A DNA stretch of 64,000 nucleotides from Streptococcus mitis (GTDB lineage Bacteria > Bacillota > Bacilli > Lactobacillales > Streptococcaceae), in assembly GCA_001560895.1 (NCBI GenBank), contig CP014326.1, positions 1,872,001-1,936,000 of the forward strand, read 5' to 3'. Both the position numbers and the translations under genes were made by a program. Of this stretch, positions 47,479 to 57,183 are shown piece by piece (the stretch's first letter is position 1; every line of letters starts with the position of its first letter). The notes under the pieces were generated by a model. The model was not told the origin of the DNA. It ran no database searches and saw only the letters and a program-made list of their open reading frames with translations.

Positions 47479-48645
47479 TTATTCTTCAATTTCGATTTCA
47501 AGTTCATCACCTAGGTCAAGTGTGACTTCTTCATTCACAGAATCTGCTTGAACTGCTTCATCTTTTTTAGTTTCAACACCTTCTACAGAAGCTTCTTCTC
47601 CGTCAACCAAACCAAATTGAACACGGACTTGATGGTCAATTTCATCAAAGACTTCTGGGTGATCTGCCAAGTATTTCTTAGCATTTTCAGAACCTTGCCC
47701 AATTTTCTCATCCTTGTAAGAGTACCAAGCTCCTGCTTTTTTGATGATATCCAAATCACTTGCGATCTTCAAAAGCTCACCAGTCTTAGAAATCCCTTCT
47801 CCGTACATGATTTCAACGAAGGCTTCCTTAAATGGTGGAGCCACCTTGTTTTTCACGACCTTAATCTTGGTTTCCTTACCAACATTGGTATCTTTTTGGT
47901 CACCAGTTCCCTTGATTTGCGTACTTCCACGAACATCCAAACGCACTGATGCGTAGAATTTCAAAGCACGTCCACCAGGAGTTGTTTCTGGATTTCCAAA
48001 CATGACCCCAACTTTTTCACGCAATTGGTTGATAAAGATGGCAATTGTTTTGGTTTTATTAATAGAAGCACCAAGTTTACGCATGGCCTGGCTCATCATA
48101 CGAGCCTGCAAACCAACGTGACTATCACCGATATCTCCATCAATTTCCGCACGAGGTACAAGGGCAGCAACTGAGTCGACTACGACAAGATCCACAGCAC
48201 CTGAGTCAATCAATTTTCCTGCAATCTCAAGACCTTGCTCTCCTGAGTCTGGTTGGGACAAGAGCAATTCGTCAATGTTGACACCAAGGGCTGCAGCATA
48301 AGCTGGATCGAGGGCATGTTCCGCATCGATAAAGGCTGCAATCCCACCTTCTTTTTGCGCTTGCGCAACTGCATGAAGGGCAACCGTTGTCTTACCAGAT
48401 GACTCTGGTCCATAGATTTCGATGATACGTCCCTTAGGATAACCACCTGAACCAAGGGCAATGTCAAGCGCCAAGGAGCCTGAGCTCATCACTTGCACCT
48501 TTTGCTCCGCACGTTCACCCAAACGCATGATTGATCCTTTACCAAAGTCTTTCTCAATCAATTTGAGAGCGTCATTCAAGGCCTTTTCACGTTCTGCCCC
48601 AAATTTTTTTGAAATTTCTTCTAATTTTTTTGGTTTTTTCGCCAT
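47479..48645 (-). CDS. recA: Recombinase A
   Basis: This 388-residue recombinase has Walker [10 protein letters not shown] at residues 79-87, the EHALDPAYA and [35 protein letters not shown] segments and an acidic C-terminal tail ([12 protein letters not shown]). It forms filaments on single-stranded DNA for repair and transformation. It follows cinA by 42 bases and should be induced in competence by the ComX box at 49974-49981. Confidence 0.98.
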   Translation of the reverse strand: MAKKPKKLEEISKKFGAEREKALNDALKLIEKDFGKGSIMRLGERAEQKVQVMSSGSLALDIALGSGGYPKGRIIEIYGPESSGKTTVALHAVAQAQKEGGIAAFIDAEHALDPAYAAALGVNIDELLLSQPDSGEQGLEIAGKLIDSGAVDLVVVDSVAALVPRAEIDGDIGDSHVGLQARMMSQAMRKLGASINKTKTIAIFINQLREKVGVMFGNPETTPGGRALKFYASVRLDVRGSTQIKGTGDQKDTNVGKETKIKVVKNKVAPPFKEAFVEIMYGEGISKTGELLKIASDLDIIKKAGAWYSYKDEKIGQGSENAKKYLADHPEVFDEIDHQVRVQFGLVDGEEASVEGVETKKDEAVQADSVNEEVTLDLGDELEIEIEE

Positions 48646-48687
48646 TCTATTCTCCTACATTCTAATGGTCCTCAGACCTATCTACTA

Positions 48688-49956
48688 TTATATCAAAAGT
48701 TGGTTACTTAATAAAGCCTTGCGAACTAGGTTAAAGGCATGCATAACCGCAATGTGACGTACATCTGCTCGACTTCTGCCTCCAATATTCACCTTGATGA
48801 CCTCAGTTCCTTTCTCTTGCGCCAATCCTATGTAAACTGTCCCAGCTGGGTGCCCTTCTAGGCTATCTGGTCCTGCCACTCCAGTCAAACTAAGGCCAAA
48901 ATCAGACTGGGTCTTGATTCGTGCCTGCTCAGCCATCTTCTGAGCTGTAAATTCAGACACTACACCATGTTCTTCCAAATCCTTGGCAGGAATATCCAAC
49001 ATCTTTGATTTTTCCTCCAAGCTATAGGTCACGAAACCACCCTTAAATATACTTGAAGCACCCGAAAAATCAGCTACAGTGGCTTGGAAAAGTCCTGCCG
49101 TCAAACTCTCTGCTGCCGTAATGGTTTTCCCTTGCTTTTTCAGTTCTTCTACCACAATGCTAGCTAAACTAGTTTCTTCCCCATAACCATAGCAAAGTTC
49201 TCGTAAACAAATTCCTTCAAAGGTCTGATACTCCAAGATTTGGTTTTCTAAGATATCCAGCGCTTGATTCGCCTCTTCTTGACTGCTAACCTTTGTTGAC
49301 AGACGTAGAGTGACTTCTCCTGTCTTGGCATAAGGGGCCAAGGTCGGATCGGTTTGATTATCAATTAAATCAGCCAAAATGGTCACCAACTGACTTTCGC
49401 CAATTCCAAAGAAACGAAGAACTCGGGAATACAGCTTGCTCCCTGTCATCAACTTAGGTAGAAGTTGATTTAAGACCATGGGTTTCAATTCACTTGGTGG
49501 ACCTGGAAGGACGACGTAGGTCACTCCTTCGGCCTCTAACATCCCCCCCACAGCCAGTCCTGTTTCGTTTGGCAGTGGAGTCGCTCCATCTACAATTTGG
49601 GCTTGTCTTTCGTTATTCGGTGTTCGGGCATAGTCTGGTCGCTGGGCAAAAAAGACATCTAACTTCTCCTGCGCCTGAGGATCAAAGACTAATTCTTTCC
49701 CTAAAAATTTAGCCAGAGTTTGTTTAGTTAAGTCGTCCTCAGTTGGCCCCAAACCACCTGTCAAAATCACCAGACTACTACGTTGACTGGCAATCTCAAG
49801 CAAAGACAAGAGACGAGCTTCATTATCTCCTACAGCCATCTGAAAATATACGTCTACCCCAATCTCTGCTAGTTTTTCTGATAAAAACCGGGCATTGGTA
49901 TTGACAATCTGTCCTGTCAAAATCTCTGTTCCAACAGCAATGATTTCTGCTTTCAT
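48688..49956 (-). CDS. cinA: Competence-induced protein CinA
   Basis: This 422-residue protein has an N-terminal MoaB/MogA-like domain ([39 protein letters not shown]) and a C-terminal CinA domain (about 260-415, [33 protein letters not shown]), known to have NMN deamidase or ADP-ribose pyrophosphatase activity in relatives. It is the first gene of the late competence unit with recA and dinF. Confidence 0.96.
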   Translation of the reverse strand: MKAEIIAVGTEILTGQIVNTNARFLSEKLAEIGVDVYFQMAVGDNEARLLSLLEIASQRSSLVILTGGLGPTEDDLTKQTLAKFLGKELVFDPQAQEKLDVFFAQRPDYARTPNNERQAQIVDGATPLPNETGLAVGGMLEAEGVTYVVLPGPPSELKPMVLNQLLPKLMTGSKLYSRVLRFFGIGESQLVTILADLIDNQTDPTLAPYAKTGEVTLRLSTKVSSQEEANQALDILENQILEYQTFEGICLRELCYGYGEETSLASIVVEELKKQGKTITAAESLTAGLFQATVADFSGASSIFKGGFVTYSLEEKSKMLDIPAKDLEEHGVVSEFTAQKMAEQARIKTQSDFGLSLTGVAGPDSLEGHPAGTVYIGLAQEKGTEVIKVNIGGRSRADVRHIAVMHAFNLVRKALLSNQLLI

Positions 49957-49973
49957 GTTTCCTCCTACCTATC

Positions 49974-49981
49974 TATTCGTA
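49974..49981 (-). promoter_or_regulatory. ComX (cin) box of cinA-recA
   Basis: On the minus strand TACGAATA matches the ComX/SigX recognition octamer exactly, with a T-rich/A-rich approach and 17 bases to the cinA start. It marks cinA-recA-dinF as late competence genes. Confidence 0.92.
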
Positions 49982-49985
49982 TTTT

Positions 49986-50017
49986 TTTGAAAAAATCGCA
50001 GGAAATTTCCCACGATT
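49986..50017 (-). terminator. Terminator of the LCP gene
   Basis: On the minus strand AATCG and GGAAA pair with TTTCC and CGATT, with a small mismatch, followed by TTTTTTC. It lies between the LCP gene and the ComX box. Confidence 0.7.
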
Positions 50018-50041
50018 AATTTTTTATTTGTATCAAGAAAG

Positions 50042-51058
50042 TTAATTGTCTTCGTCACCAACAGGTGTTCGTCCAAATAAATCTTCAAATAAGACAACAT
50101 TTGTTTCAAGTTGAGTGACTTCTTCTTGTCCCAAAGAACGTCTCAAAAGATTCTGCATTTCCAACATATGGCTTCTCGTAACAATTTGATAAGAAACGCC
50201 TTGTAGCATCTCCCCTTCACCCTTCAACTGTTGTGTTTCAATGGTTTTAAATGAATCTTTATAGCCCAACAAGCTTGGAATACTTTTCGCAGATAAATCG
50301 ATATTAGTCTGCATATTAGTACTTAGGGCTTTTAAAATAGATTGGTAGTGACTGACACTATTCAAGCTAAGAACTTTTTCAACAACTTTTTGAATGACTT
50401 CACGCTGACGCTTCTGACGTCCGTAATCTCCTTCTGGGTCTTGATAACGCATTCGTGAATAAACAAGCGCTTCTTCTCCATTTATTGTTTGTTCCCCAAC
50501 GCCAATAGAAATGGTGTTGAATTCTTCTTGGTCACTGATAGAAATCGGGAAACCTAGCGTGTTATTGACGGTAATGCCTCCTACTGCATCGACTAATTGT
50601 TGCAATCCTTGCATGTTGACCATAATATAGCGGTCAATATGGATATTCATCATCTTTTGAATAGTTGAAATAGCTAATTCTGCACCACCACCAGCATAGG
50701 CAGCATTTAACTTCGCTTCTTCAATACCTCCATCTTTATGCTGAATTTTAGTCAGAATGTCACGTTCCAAACTCAACATCATGGTTTTCTTTGTGTGAGG
50801 ATTAACGGTCAGCAAAATCATACTGTCACTATTTCCAGCCCATTGATCTGTACGCTCTACATTCCCAGTATCAACCCCCATTAACAGAATGGTCAAAGGC
50901 TCTGTTGCTTCAATAACCTTGGTTTCTTCCCCTATTTTTTTATAGGTCTTTGATAAGGTTTGTGTGCCTTGCTGATAAATAGTATACGCAAAAACACCGA
51001 CACCTAAAACTGTCACAGCTAGAAAAGCTAGCACCATTCCAATAATTTTTTTAACCAT
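50042..51058 (-). CDS. lytR: LytR-CpsA-Psr family cell wall polymer ligase
   Basis: This 338-residue membrane-anchored protein has one N-terminal helix (about 8-28) and an LCP domain. It contains LMGVDTGNVERTDQWAGNSDSMILLTVNPHTKKTMMLSLERD with the conserved Asp and Arg residues, and a later MRYQDPEGDYGRQKRQREVI. LCP enzymes attach teichoic acid or capsule polymers to peptidoglycan. It is the pneumococcal LytR position just before cinA. Confidence 0.92.
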   Translation of the reverse strand: MVKKIIGMVLAFLAVTVLGVGVFAYTIYQQGTQTLSKTYKKIGEETKVIEATEPLTILLMGVDTGNVERTDQWAGNSDSMILLTVNPHTKKTMMLSLERDILTKIQHKDGGIEEAKLNAAYAGGGAELAISTIQKMMNIHIDRYIMVNMQGLQQLVDAVGGITVNNTLGFPISISDQEEFNTISIGVGEQTINGEEALVYSRMRYQDPEGDYGRQKRQREVIQKVVEKVLSLNSVSHYQSILKALSTNMQTNIDLSAKSIPSLLGYKDSFKTIETQQLKGEGEMLQGVSYQIVTRSHMLEMQNLLRRSLGQEEVTQLETNVVLFEDLFGRTPVGDEDN

Positions 51059-51065
51059 ATTTCTA

Positions 51066-51584
51066 CTAATCTATCAGTTTACCCATCAAGTAAACATCGA
51101 TAAATTTCCCTTCTTCTATATATGCTCCACGCTCTTGGCGACCTTCAATTACAAAGCCATGCTTTTGATAAAGATGAACTGCTGCTTGATTACGAGTTTG
51201 GACAGTCAGCTGGAGACGACGCAGAATGCCACTTGCTTGTGCCCACTCTATCGCTTCTTCTAGCAACAAACTTCCCAATCCATTATTCCAATATCTTTTT
51301 CCAATCACAATGAAGAGATCTCCAATATGACGGACTCTCTTGCGCTGGTCAGCTGTAATATTTATAATACCAGCAATTTTATCATTTAAGAATGCAAGTA
51401 AGGTTATCTGATTGTCCGAACTAGCTTGCTTGTTGAGGAATATTTCCATCTCCTCACTAGTCAAGAGAATACCATCTCCGTCTAAGCTGGTAAAATCTGT
51501 CTCCAAACTCACACGATTTAAAAAAGCCACTAATTCAGCTGCATCTTTAGGCTCTGCTTCCCTAATGAGCAATTCATACTCCAT
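51066..51584 (-). CDS. GNAT acetyltransferase
   Basis: This 172-residue N-acetyltransferase has the acetyl-CoA motif region VIGKRYWNNGLGSLLLEEAIEWAQASGI and the C-terminal RNQAAVHLYQKHGFVIEGRQERGAYIEEGKFIDVYLMG. It overlaps tsaE by 11 bases, and the LCP gene follows after 7 bases. Substrate unknown. It is not RimI in sequence detail but may have a related role. Confidence 0.88.
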   Translation of the reverse strand: MEYELLIREAEPKDAAELVAFLNRVSLETDFTSLDGDGILLTSEEMEIFLNKQASSDNQITLLAFLNDKIAGIINITADQRKRVRHIGDLFIVIGKRYWNNGLGSLLLEEAIEWAQASGILRRLQLTVQTRNQAAVHLYQKHGFVIEGRQERGAYIEEGKFIDVYLMGKLID

Positions 51585-52017
51585 GTTGAAGCTCCTCTAA
51601 GAGTTTTTCTGCACGCAAACCCTTTGCTTGGAAATGTAATCTGCGACCGTCCTCTTCTTTTAGAATTTCCAACTCTAAATAAGTATCTGGCAAGGCATCT
51701 CCTAAGAGATTGCCCCACTCAATAGCAGTCACTCCACCACCAAAGAGAAACTCATCTAAATCAATAGAATCAGCATCCCCCTCTATACGATAAACATCTA
51801 GGTGGTAAAGCGGAAGACGACCTTCATACTCTCTTACGATAGTGTAGGTTGGACTTTTAATCATTTGAGAAATCTGTAAACCTTTAGCAAGTCCCTTAGT
51901 AAAGGTCGTTTTACCTGCACCCAGCTCTCCAGTTAAGATTAAAACATCATTCTTTTCTAATAGATGGCCCAAGCGTTCCCCTAAGGCTTGTAGCTCTTCT
52001 TCATTTTTTGTGTACAT
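51574..52017 (-). CDS. tsaE: tRNA threonylcarbamoyladenosine biosynthesis ATPase
   Basis: This 147-residue P-loop protein has Walker A GELGAGKTTFTKG, the SPTYTIVREYEGRLPLYHLDVYRI segment and AIEWGN. With TsaB and TsaD it makes t6A at position 37 of ANN-decoding tRNAs. It heads the tsaE-GNAT-LCP run. Confidence 0.94.
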   Translation of the reverse strand: MYTKNEEELQALGERLGHLLEKNDVLILTGELGAGKTTFTKGLAKGLQISQMIKSPTYTIVREYEGRLPLYHLDVYRIEGDADSIDLDEFLFGGGVTAIEWGNLLGDALPDTYLELEILKEEDGRRLHFQAKGLRAEKLLEELQHGV

Positions 52018-52101
52018 ACTCTTATTATACCAAAAACTTTTCTTTTGTGTCTATTTTCCTGCTAAACTTACCATCATAACATCCATAAAAACAAGCTTTC
52101 T

Positions 52102-52722
52102 CTAAAAGAAAATGAGCGTAGCAATGACCAATACAAGATCTCGGAAAATATGACCATAAAAGGAAACTTCCTTTTTAACCGAATTTGGGACAAGATAGGC
52201 TGCAAAAAACAAACCCAGTCCAATATAAATCAAAAGAGAGACAATGGTCATTGGATTTCTTAAGAAAAGAAGTGTTGCTAAAATAGTCACCAACACTGTC
52301 TTTTTTCTGTCTAGAATAGCAAGAAAATCGCGCATGTATTTTTTCAAGGGTAAAAAAATCAGCAAATCTAGCCCAAATAGAAAGAAAAAGGATGGCAATA
52401 AAAAGTCAACTAATTCTTGCTGCAGCGTATTTTTGATGAACAAGTTATCTGACAGGACAAGAACAGCTCCTAACAAATTAATTAAGAGCAGGATACCGTA
52501 AAGAAGCTTCACTGACTTCTTACTAGCTAGGACACTATGAACTTCTTGCTTACGGGTATAAAGATAATTTACTCCAGCACAGATTCCTGAAACGAAGACC
52601 ATGCTTCCGATGAAAAAAGCTGTACTTTGTTTAAAGGACAAGATGCATTCCTTCCATAGGAAACAGCTACTCAAACTGATTTGAATTAAAGCTAACAAAA
52701 ATAAGATTCTCATTGATTTCAT
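52102..52722 (-). CDS. Hypothetical membrane protein
   Basis: This 206-residue protein has five to six predicted helices and no recognised motif. The N-terminus starts like a lipoprotein signal (LLALIQISLSSC) but the rest is a multi-helix membrane protein. A TATAAT lies about 30 bases before the start. It is conserved at this position next to tprA in pneumococcus, from memory. No function can be given. Confidence 0.75.
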   Translation of the reverse strand: MKSMRILFLLALIQISLSSCFLWKECILSFKQSTAFFIGSMVFVSGICAGVNYLYTRKQEVHSVLASKKSVKLLYGILLLINLLGAVLVLSDNLFIKNTLQQELVDFLLPSFFFLFGLDLLIFLPLKKYMRDFLAILDRKKTVLVTILATLLFLRNPMTIVSLLIYIGLGLFFAAYLVPNSVKKEVSFYGHIFRDLVLVIATLIFF

Positions 52723-52826
52723 CTTTTCTCTCCCCTCCTACCAATCATTATACTCGGAGAAAAGAGAGAACTGTTTTCAATCTTCTCAAATGTCTCTTTT
52801 AGACGCTAAACAAACACGAAAGGCTA

Positions 52827-52939
52827 ATACTCAATAAAAATCAAAGAGCAAACTAGGAAGCTAGCCGCAGGTTGCTCAAAACACTGTTTTGAGGTTGCAG
52901 ATAGAGCTGACGTGGTTTGAAGAGATTTTGGAAGAATAT
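52827..52939 (+). repeat. BOX element, shortened A-B-C form
   Basis: ATACTCAATAAAAATC and GCTAGCCGCAGG (boxA) are followed by a partial boxB with CAAAACACTGTTTTGAGG, and the end of boxC (GACGTGGTTTGAAGAG, GGAAGAATAT). The GGCAAGGCGACGTT part of boxC is missing. Confidence 0.88.
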
Positions 52940-52947
52940 AAATTGAA

Positions 52948-52983
52948 ATAAGGCTGATAGTATTAATTTCACTATCAGCCTTA
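52948..52983 (-). terminator. Putative terminator of tprA
   Basis: AAGGCTGATAGT (52950-52961) pairs perfectly with ACTATCAGCCTT (52971-52982). On the minus strand it is followed only by ATTTC, so the U-tract is weak. Confidence 0.6.
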
Positions 52984-53026
52984 CAGGTTATTTAACGTTT
53001 CAGAAAAACTATAATGTCAAGATTAA

Positions 53027-53890
53027 CTAAACAGTATCCAATTCCTTCAAATAATTTTCTATCTTCATCAACATTAAAGGATTGTTATAAATCTTACATA
53101 ACTCTCTTGCTTCTATATAATAATTTTTGACTTGTTCTTTGTCTAGAAACTTGGCTCCAGCATTTCCTACAAGAATAAGTAGGGGAGCCAGTTGGTAGCT
53201 TGTCTGTCTTTGTTTACAGAGTTCAATCGTCTCAAGAGCTTCTTGGATGGCCTCGTTATATTTTTCCTTTGACACTAGGTAGTGAGCGTAGTTGTAACGA
53301 ACTCTGATGTAGCCAAATAAAAACTCTTGATGCTCAAAATTTTTTGTCTGATATAACTCCATTAAATGAGAGTAGTTTGCCTCATATTCTTGTTCACGAC
53401 CCACTAAGGAATAGAAATTAGATAGAGTATTCAATACCTGTAAATAAATCAGAGTATTTGAAGAGACTTTTAATAATATATTTTCCAATGAAGAAATAGC
53501 CTCACACTTACTGTCATATTGATAGAAGTCAATAATAGCTTTAATCCATTCAAGGTAAGTTCGGTCTTCTAGTGTTAGAAAAGTACTTCGTTCAATCTCT
53601 ATTCTATAAATATATTCCAAATTGTCATAATTTCTGTCATCTAATAGTCGAGCAGATAATTGCTTGAAATTAGAGAGGTTAGATTTAATTTCAATTTGTT
53701 CATTAAAAAAATAATCTAATGGTACTTCAAGTCGTTGGGAGAGTTTGAACAAAAGGTCTGCGGAGGGAATGAAATGTCCTCTCTCAATTTTACTAATCTG
53801 GCTTTGTTCACAAATTCCTTCTGCAAGAGTTTGTTGGGAGAGTCTCAACTCTTTTCTTTTCAATCTGAATTTCTCTGCGAGTGTATTCAT
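53027..53890 (-). CDS. tprA: TprA, PlcR-type peptide-responsive regulator (RRNPP family)
   Basis: This 287-residue regulator has an N-terminal XRE helix-turn-helix (residues 5-60, FRLKRKELRLSQQTLAEG...QISKIERGHFIPSADLLF) and about five TPR-like helical repeats in the rest. That is the plan of PlcR, NprR and TprA. In pneumococcus TprA represses until it binds the PhrA peptide. The divergent gene here encodes PhrA, which supports the name. Promoter TTGCTA-17-TATAAT lies at 53925-53953. Confidence 0.92.
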   Translation of the reverse strand: MNTLAEKFRLKRKELRLSQQTLAEGICEQSQISKIERGHFIPSADLLFKLSQRLEVPLDYFFNEQIEIKSNLSNFKQLSARLLDDRNYDNLEYIYRIEIERSTFLTLEDRTYLEWIKAIIDFYQYDSKCEAISSLENILLKVSSNTLIYLQVLNTLSNFYSLVGREQEYEANYSHLMELYQTKNFEHQEFLFGYIRVRYNYAHYLVSKEKYNEAIQEALETIELCKQRQTSYQLAPLLILVGNAGAKFLDKEQVKNYYIEARELCKIYNNPLMLMKIENYLKELDTV

Positions 53891-53924
53891 TAAAGATAAT
53901 AATCCTTCCTATTTGCTTAATTTC

Positions 53925-53953
53925 ATTATAAAATTTTTAGTTCAAAATAGCAA
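53925..53953 (-). promoter_or_regulatory. tprA promoter
   Basis: The -35 TTGCTA (53948-53953) and perfect -10 TATAAT (53925-53930) have a 17-base spacer. Confidence 0.65.
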
Positions 53954-54020
53954 GTTAAAGGAATAAATAATTCTCTATGGTAATAATAAGAAAAAAAAGT
54001 TCAAAACATAATAAAAACAA

Positions 54021-54049
54021 TTGACTAAATAAAATATATCTGTTAGAAT
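54021..54049 (+). promoter_or_regulatory. phrA promoter
   Basis: The -35 TTGACT (54021-54026) and -10 TAGAAT (54044-54049) have a 17-base spacer, and the AAAGGGG ribosome site follows before the ATG at 54082. Confidence 0.7.
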
Positions 54050-54081
54050 AAAAACAAGGAAACAGAAAGGGGTTTCATTGT

Positions 54082-54252
54082 ATGAGAAAAAAACGTGGAA
54101 TTAAAAAATTAGTTACATTTGCATTGCTAGGTGTTTTTATGTTTAGTAATACAATTCCTTACCAACAGTTTATTCAGAAGAATAAACAATTGGAGATTCG
54201 AGTGCAATCGCAAAAGAAGTCCAATGGTCTTGATGTTGGGAAGGCTGATTAA
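54082..54252 (+). CDS. phrA: PhrA signal peptide precursor
   Basis: This 56-codon gene is too short for usual ORF cut-offs. The product has a basic N-terminus (MRKKRGIKK), a hydrophobic export segment (LVTFALLGVFMFS) and ends in SNGLDVGKAD. The pneumococcal PhrA peptide has the same C-terminal heptapeptide LDVGKAD, from memory. After export and trimming, the peptide should be imported by Ami oligopeptide permease and bind TprA. The ribosome site AAAGGGG lies 9 bases before ATG. The lantibiotic genes it controls in pneumococcus are not adjacent here. Confidence 0.93.
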   Translation: MRKKRGIKKLVTFALLGVFMFSNTIPYQQFIQKNKQLEIRVQSQKKSNGLDVGKAD

Positions 54253-54406
54253 AGAATAATGGAATAGAATTAGTCTCTAGTATATTCGCTTTTATTATTC
54301 ATTAAAAATTGTAGGGGCAAGTTTGAAAAAATAAAAGTTAGTTGATTGATTACTTCTCTAAATTTTGGGCACACTAAAAAGAGGTCTTGATACCCAACCT
54401 TTAAAA

Positions 54407-55653
54407 TTAAAGCACCTTGAATCCGTGCTGTTGTGCAAAACGAACAGCATCTTGGACAGACATTGTCTGATCTGAATTTCTTATTTCTGTAAGACCTTGT
54501 AATCTTGGATTATAACTCTCCTGTTTTAAAAGTACGTGGTAGATGGTAATGAATAATCTGCGACAGATAGCGATGGTAGCTTTTCGATGCCCCCGTCGTT
54601 TCTTGAGTTTGAGATATTTATTTCGTAATTCAGGGTGCTTCTCTGATTTAACCACGGCGTTAGCTATTTGAACAAGAAAAGGTTTGAGATAGTGACCACC
54701 TTTCGAAATACAAGTAGAAAATTTCTTTCCTGCACTTTCATTGTTGGCAGGAACTAATCCAGACCAAGAACAGAGTTTACCCGCAGTGTTAAAAACAGTC
54801 ATATCAGCTCCGATTTCAGAGATAATTCTGAGGGCAGATAGCTCTTCTTTGAAACCAGGCACGGTTTGGATTAGCTTGACCTGTTCTTGGTATTCTTGTC
54901 CGAGCTTCCGAATCATGGTTTCTAAATCTTCTTTACAGACGGCAAGTGCATCATAGTGTTCTTTGATGATTCTGATTTTCTCAGCTTATTCAGGTGTCAC
55001 ATTCCCCTCAATAGCGATTTTCAAGTCTTGCACCTTATCCTTCATTCGCTTGTGAACCAACTGTTCAATGTTTGGTTTCTCCTCTTGATGTGTTCGGAAA
55101 CGACACTTGCAATCTGAAGATTAGACCAAGTCAGACAGTTCTGGTAACGATTCTTCTCGCTAACTTGAAGTTGTGTTAATTTCATGCGTTAGCGAAACAG
55201 ATCTCGGAGTTGTCTGATTTTAAGAGGTGGGATAAAGCTAGAAGCAACCAAGTCATGCTTGAAGAGGTCGGCTATCCACTGCGCATCTTTCTTGTCGGTC
55301 TTCTTTCCTCTGATAGCCTTGACATACTTGGAGTGAGCCAAGCAAATGTTGCAGGATTTTTCAAGGATATTGAAGACAGGAATCCAATATTTACCGGTGG
55401 ATCCCATACAGACATCAAAGCAAGAATAGTATTCTAACCAATCTCGTAGCTGTACTAAACCATTTGTAAAAGTTGAGAAACGTTTACGATGGTAGGTTGT
55501 GATTCCTTGCTTATCGGTGATAGCAATAACCGCTACAACAAAGGTTTTATGCACATCAATGCCACAACAATTAGGATAAATGATTTTTAACACGAGGGGT
55601 CTCCCTTCACCAAATTTGAGTCTGCCTATCCCTTGACTATTCTTTCCCTTCAC
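54407..55653 (-). pseudogene. Broken IS110-family transposase
   Basis: The N-terminal part (55189-55653) has the DEDD/RuvC-like start CGIDVHKTFVVAVI and TDKKDAQWIADL. The C-terminal part (54407-54916) has the Transposase_20 region LIQTVPGFKEELSALRIISEIG...FSTCISKGG. Between them are an in-frame TAA at 55189-55191, a frame change near 55085-55110 and another TAA at 54986-54988. The catalytic Glu of the usual MESTGxYW is Gly here (MGSTGKYW). The element cannot make an active transposase. Confidence 0.9.
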
Positions 55654-55830
55654 AAACGAGTCACTTATTCAATTATAAGTTTACGTGCTCCTAGTCACAG
55701 TTAGTTGTGCTTGATGGAAAGAATGACACCTATAAAAATGCGAGGTAGTGGCTATACCACTCACTTATTCACCTCCCCGTGATTTGTAGTAGTGATAGGC
55801 TTTCTCACTATTATTATAAAACAAAATAAA
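55654..55830 (-). mobile_element. Likely non-coding left end of the IS110 remnant
   Basis: The 180 bases upstream of the transposase remnant hold small hairpins, e.g. AGTGG-TATAG-CCACT on the minus strand near 55750, and a TATAAT at about 55811-55816. In IS110 relatives this end encodes the bridge RNA that guides target choice. No terminal repeats are expected for this family, so the exact boundary is unknown. Confidence 0.4.
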
Positions 55831-55831
55831 G

Positions 55832-55861
55832 AGCACAACACTTTTTCATTCTGTGTTGTGC
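55832..55861. repeat. Perfect hairpin before the CbpG-like gene
   Basis: GCACAACAC and GTGTTGTGC form a perfect 9-bp stem around an 11-base loop. There is no T-run on the plus strand. It may be a weak minus-strand terminator or part of the IS end. Confidence 0.6.
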
Positions 55862-55893
55862 CTTGAGTGAAACGAAAGGAATAAATTATAAAA

Positions 55894-57165
55894 ATGAAGA
55901 AAACATTTTATCGCAAATTCGGTATTTCAATTATTGCTAGTATTTTATTGGCTAGTCAGCTATCTACAGTATCTGCTTTGACTGTTATTTCTAATACAGG
56001 TGAAGAATATGAGGTAAGTGAAACTTTACAAGAGAGTCCAGGAAGTAATAATTTTTCCCTTCCAGATATTTCACCGACTTACGGTCAATTTTTTACAAGT
56101 CAGCCGGAAGCAATTATTGGGAGTAATGACTTAGTTTCTATTGAGAATACTTTACAATATCCTTATTCTACATCAGTCTATGTAGAGTCTGTATTTCATG
56201 GTGTAGAAAATGGTAAAAACAAAACTTATAGGGGGAGTGCTAATTTTATAAAGGACAATATTCTTATTACTGCAGCTCATAATATCTATAAACATGAGTT
56301 TGGAAAAGATGCTGAAGAATTATATGTTACTCCTGCTGCCACACCCAATAATGCTCCATTTGGTACAGTAAAAGTAAAGAAATATTACTATCTAAAAAAT
56401 TATGTGTCAGACAATCCAAGTACGCATTCAAAGAATGATTTAGCGTTATTAGTTTTAGAAGAGCCTATTGGGACTAAAACAGGGACACTTGGTCTCTCAT
56501 CTTTATCTACAAATCTTTCTGGTTTGAATGTAACTGTTACAGGTTATTCAGCGCTCTCTGAAGCTGTACAGATGTATACAGATACTAGAAACGTAATACG
56601 TGATACAGGTGATTTCTTATATTATGATGTAGATACATATGGTGGCGCTAGTGGTGCTGCTGTCTATGATGCTTCACATCGTGTCGTAGGTGTACACATA
56701 GGAAATGAATCAAGAGGATCAGATATTGTTAATTTGGCAGTAAAATTAAATGAACAAAACCTATCCTTTATTTATTCCATCCTTGAGGGACATTCTATTG
56801 ATGGTTGGAAATTGATTAGTGGTACGTGGTATTACTATAAGAATAGTACGAAACAAACAGGTTGGCAAAGTATAAATGGCAAATGGTATTATCTTGAAAC
56901 CTCTGGTTCAATGTCCACAGGTTGGAAATATGTACGAGGAAGATGGTATTATTTAGATAAGACCAATGGTGATATGAAGACTGGTTGGTATAAAGATGGT
57001 TCAACGTGGTACTATCTAGATCCTACTAATGGAGATATGAAGACTGGTTGGATAAAAGTAGGAGGAAACTGGTATTATCTCAATTCCTCTGGAGCAATGG
57101 TTACAGGTAGCCAAACTATCGATGGTAAAGTTTATAATTTCGCTTCATCTGGTGAGTGGATTTAA
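55894..57165 (+). CDS. Choline-binding serine protease, CbpG-like
   Basis: This 423-residue secreted protein has a signal peptide (to about VSA at residue 28) and a trypsin/V8-like protease domain with the triad His129 (ITAAHN), Asp182 (KNDLALLVL) and Ser253 (GGASGAAVY). About six choline-binding repeats follow from residue 297 on (GWKLISGTWYYY...TGWQSINGKWYYL). It should bind phosphocholine on teichoic acids and cleave host or surface proteins, as reported for pneumococcal CbpG. The ribosome site AAAGGAA lies before the ATG. All catalytic residues are present. Confidence 0.92.
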   Translation: MKKTFYRKFGISIIASILLASQLSTVSALTVISNTGEEYEVSETLQESPGSNNFSLPDISPTYGQFFTSQPEAIIGSNDLVSIENTLQYPYSTSVYVESVFHGVENGKNKTYRGSANFIKDNILITAAHNIYKHEFGKDAEELYVTPAATPNNAPFGTVKVKKYYYLKNYVSDNPSTHSKNDLALLVLEEPIGTKTGTLGLSSLSTNLSGLNVTVTGYSALSEAVQMYTDTRNVIRDTGDFLYYDVDTYGGASGAAVYDASHRVVGVHIGNESRGSDIVNLAVKLNEQNLSFIYSILEGHSIDGWKLISGTWYYYKNSTKQTGWQSINGKWYYLETSGSMSTGWKYVRGRWYYLDKTNGDMKTGWYKDGSTWYYLDPTNGDMKTGWIKVGGNWYYLNSSGAMVTGSQTIDGKVYNFASSGEWI

Positions 57166-57183
57166 TATTGGAGGTATATATAA

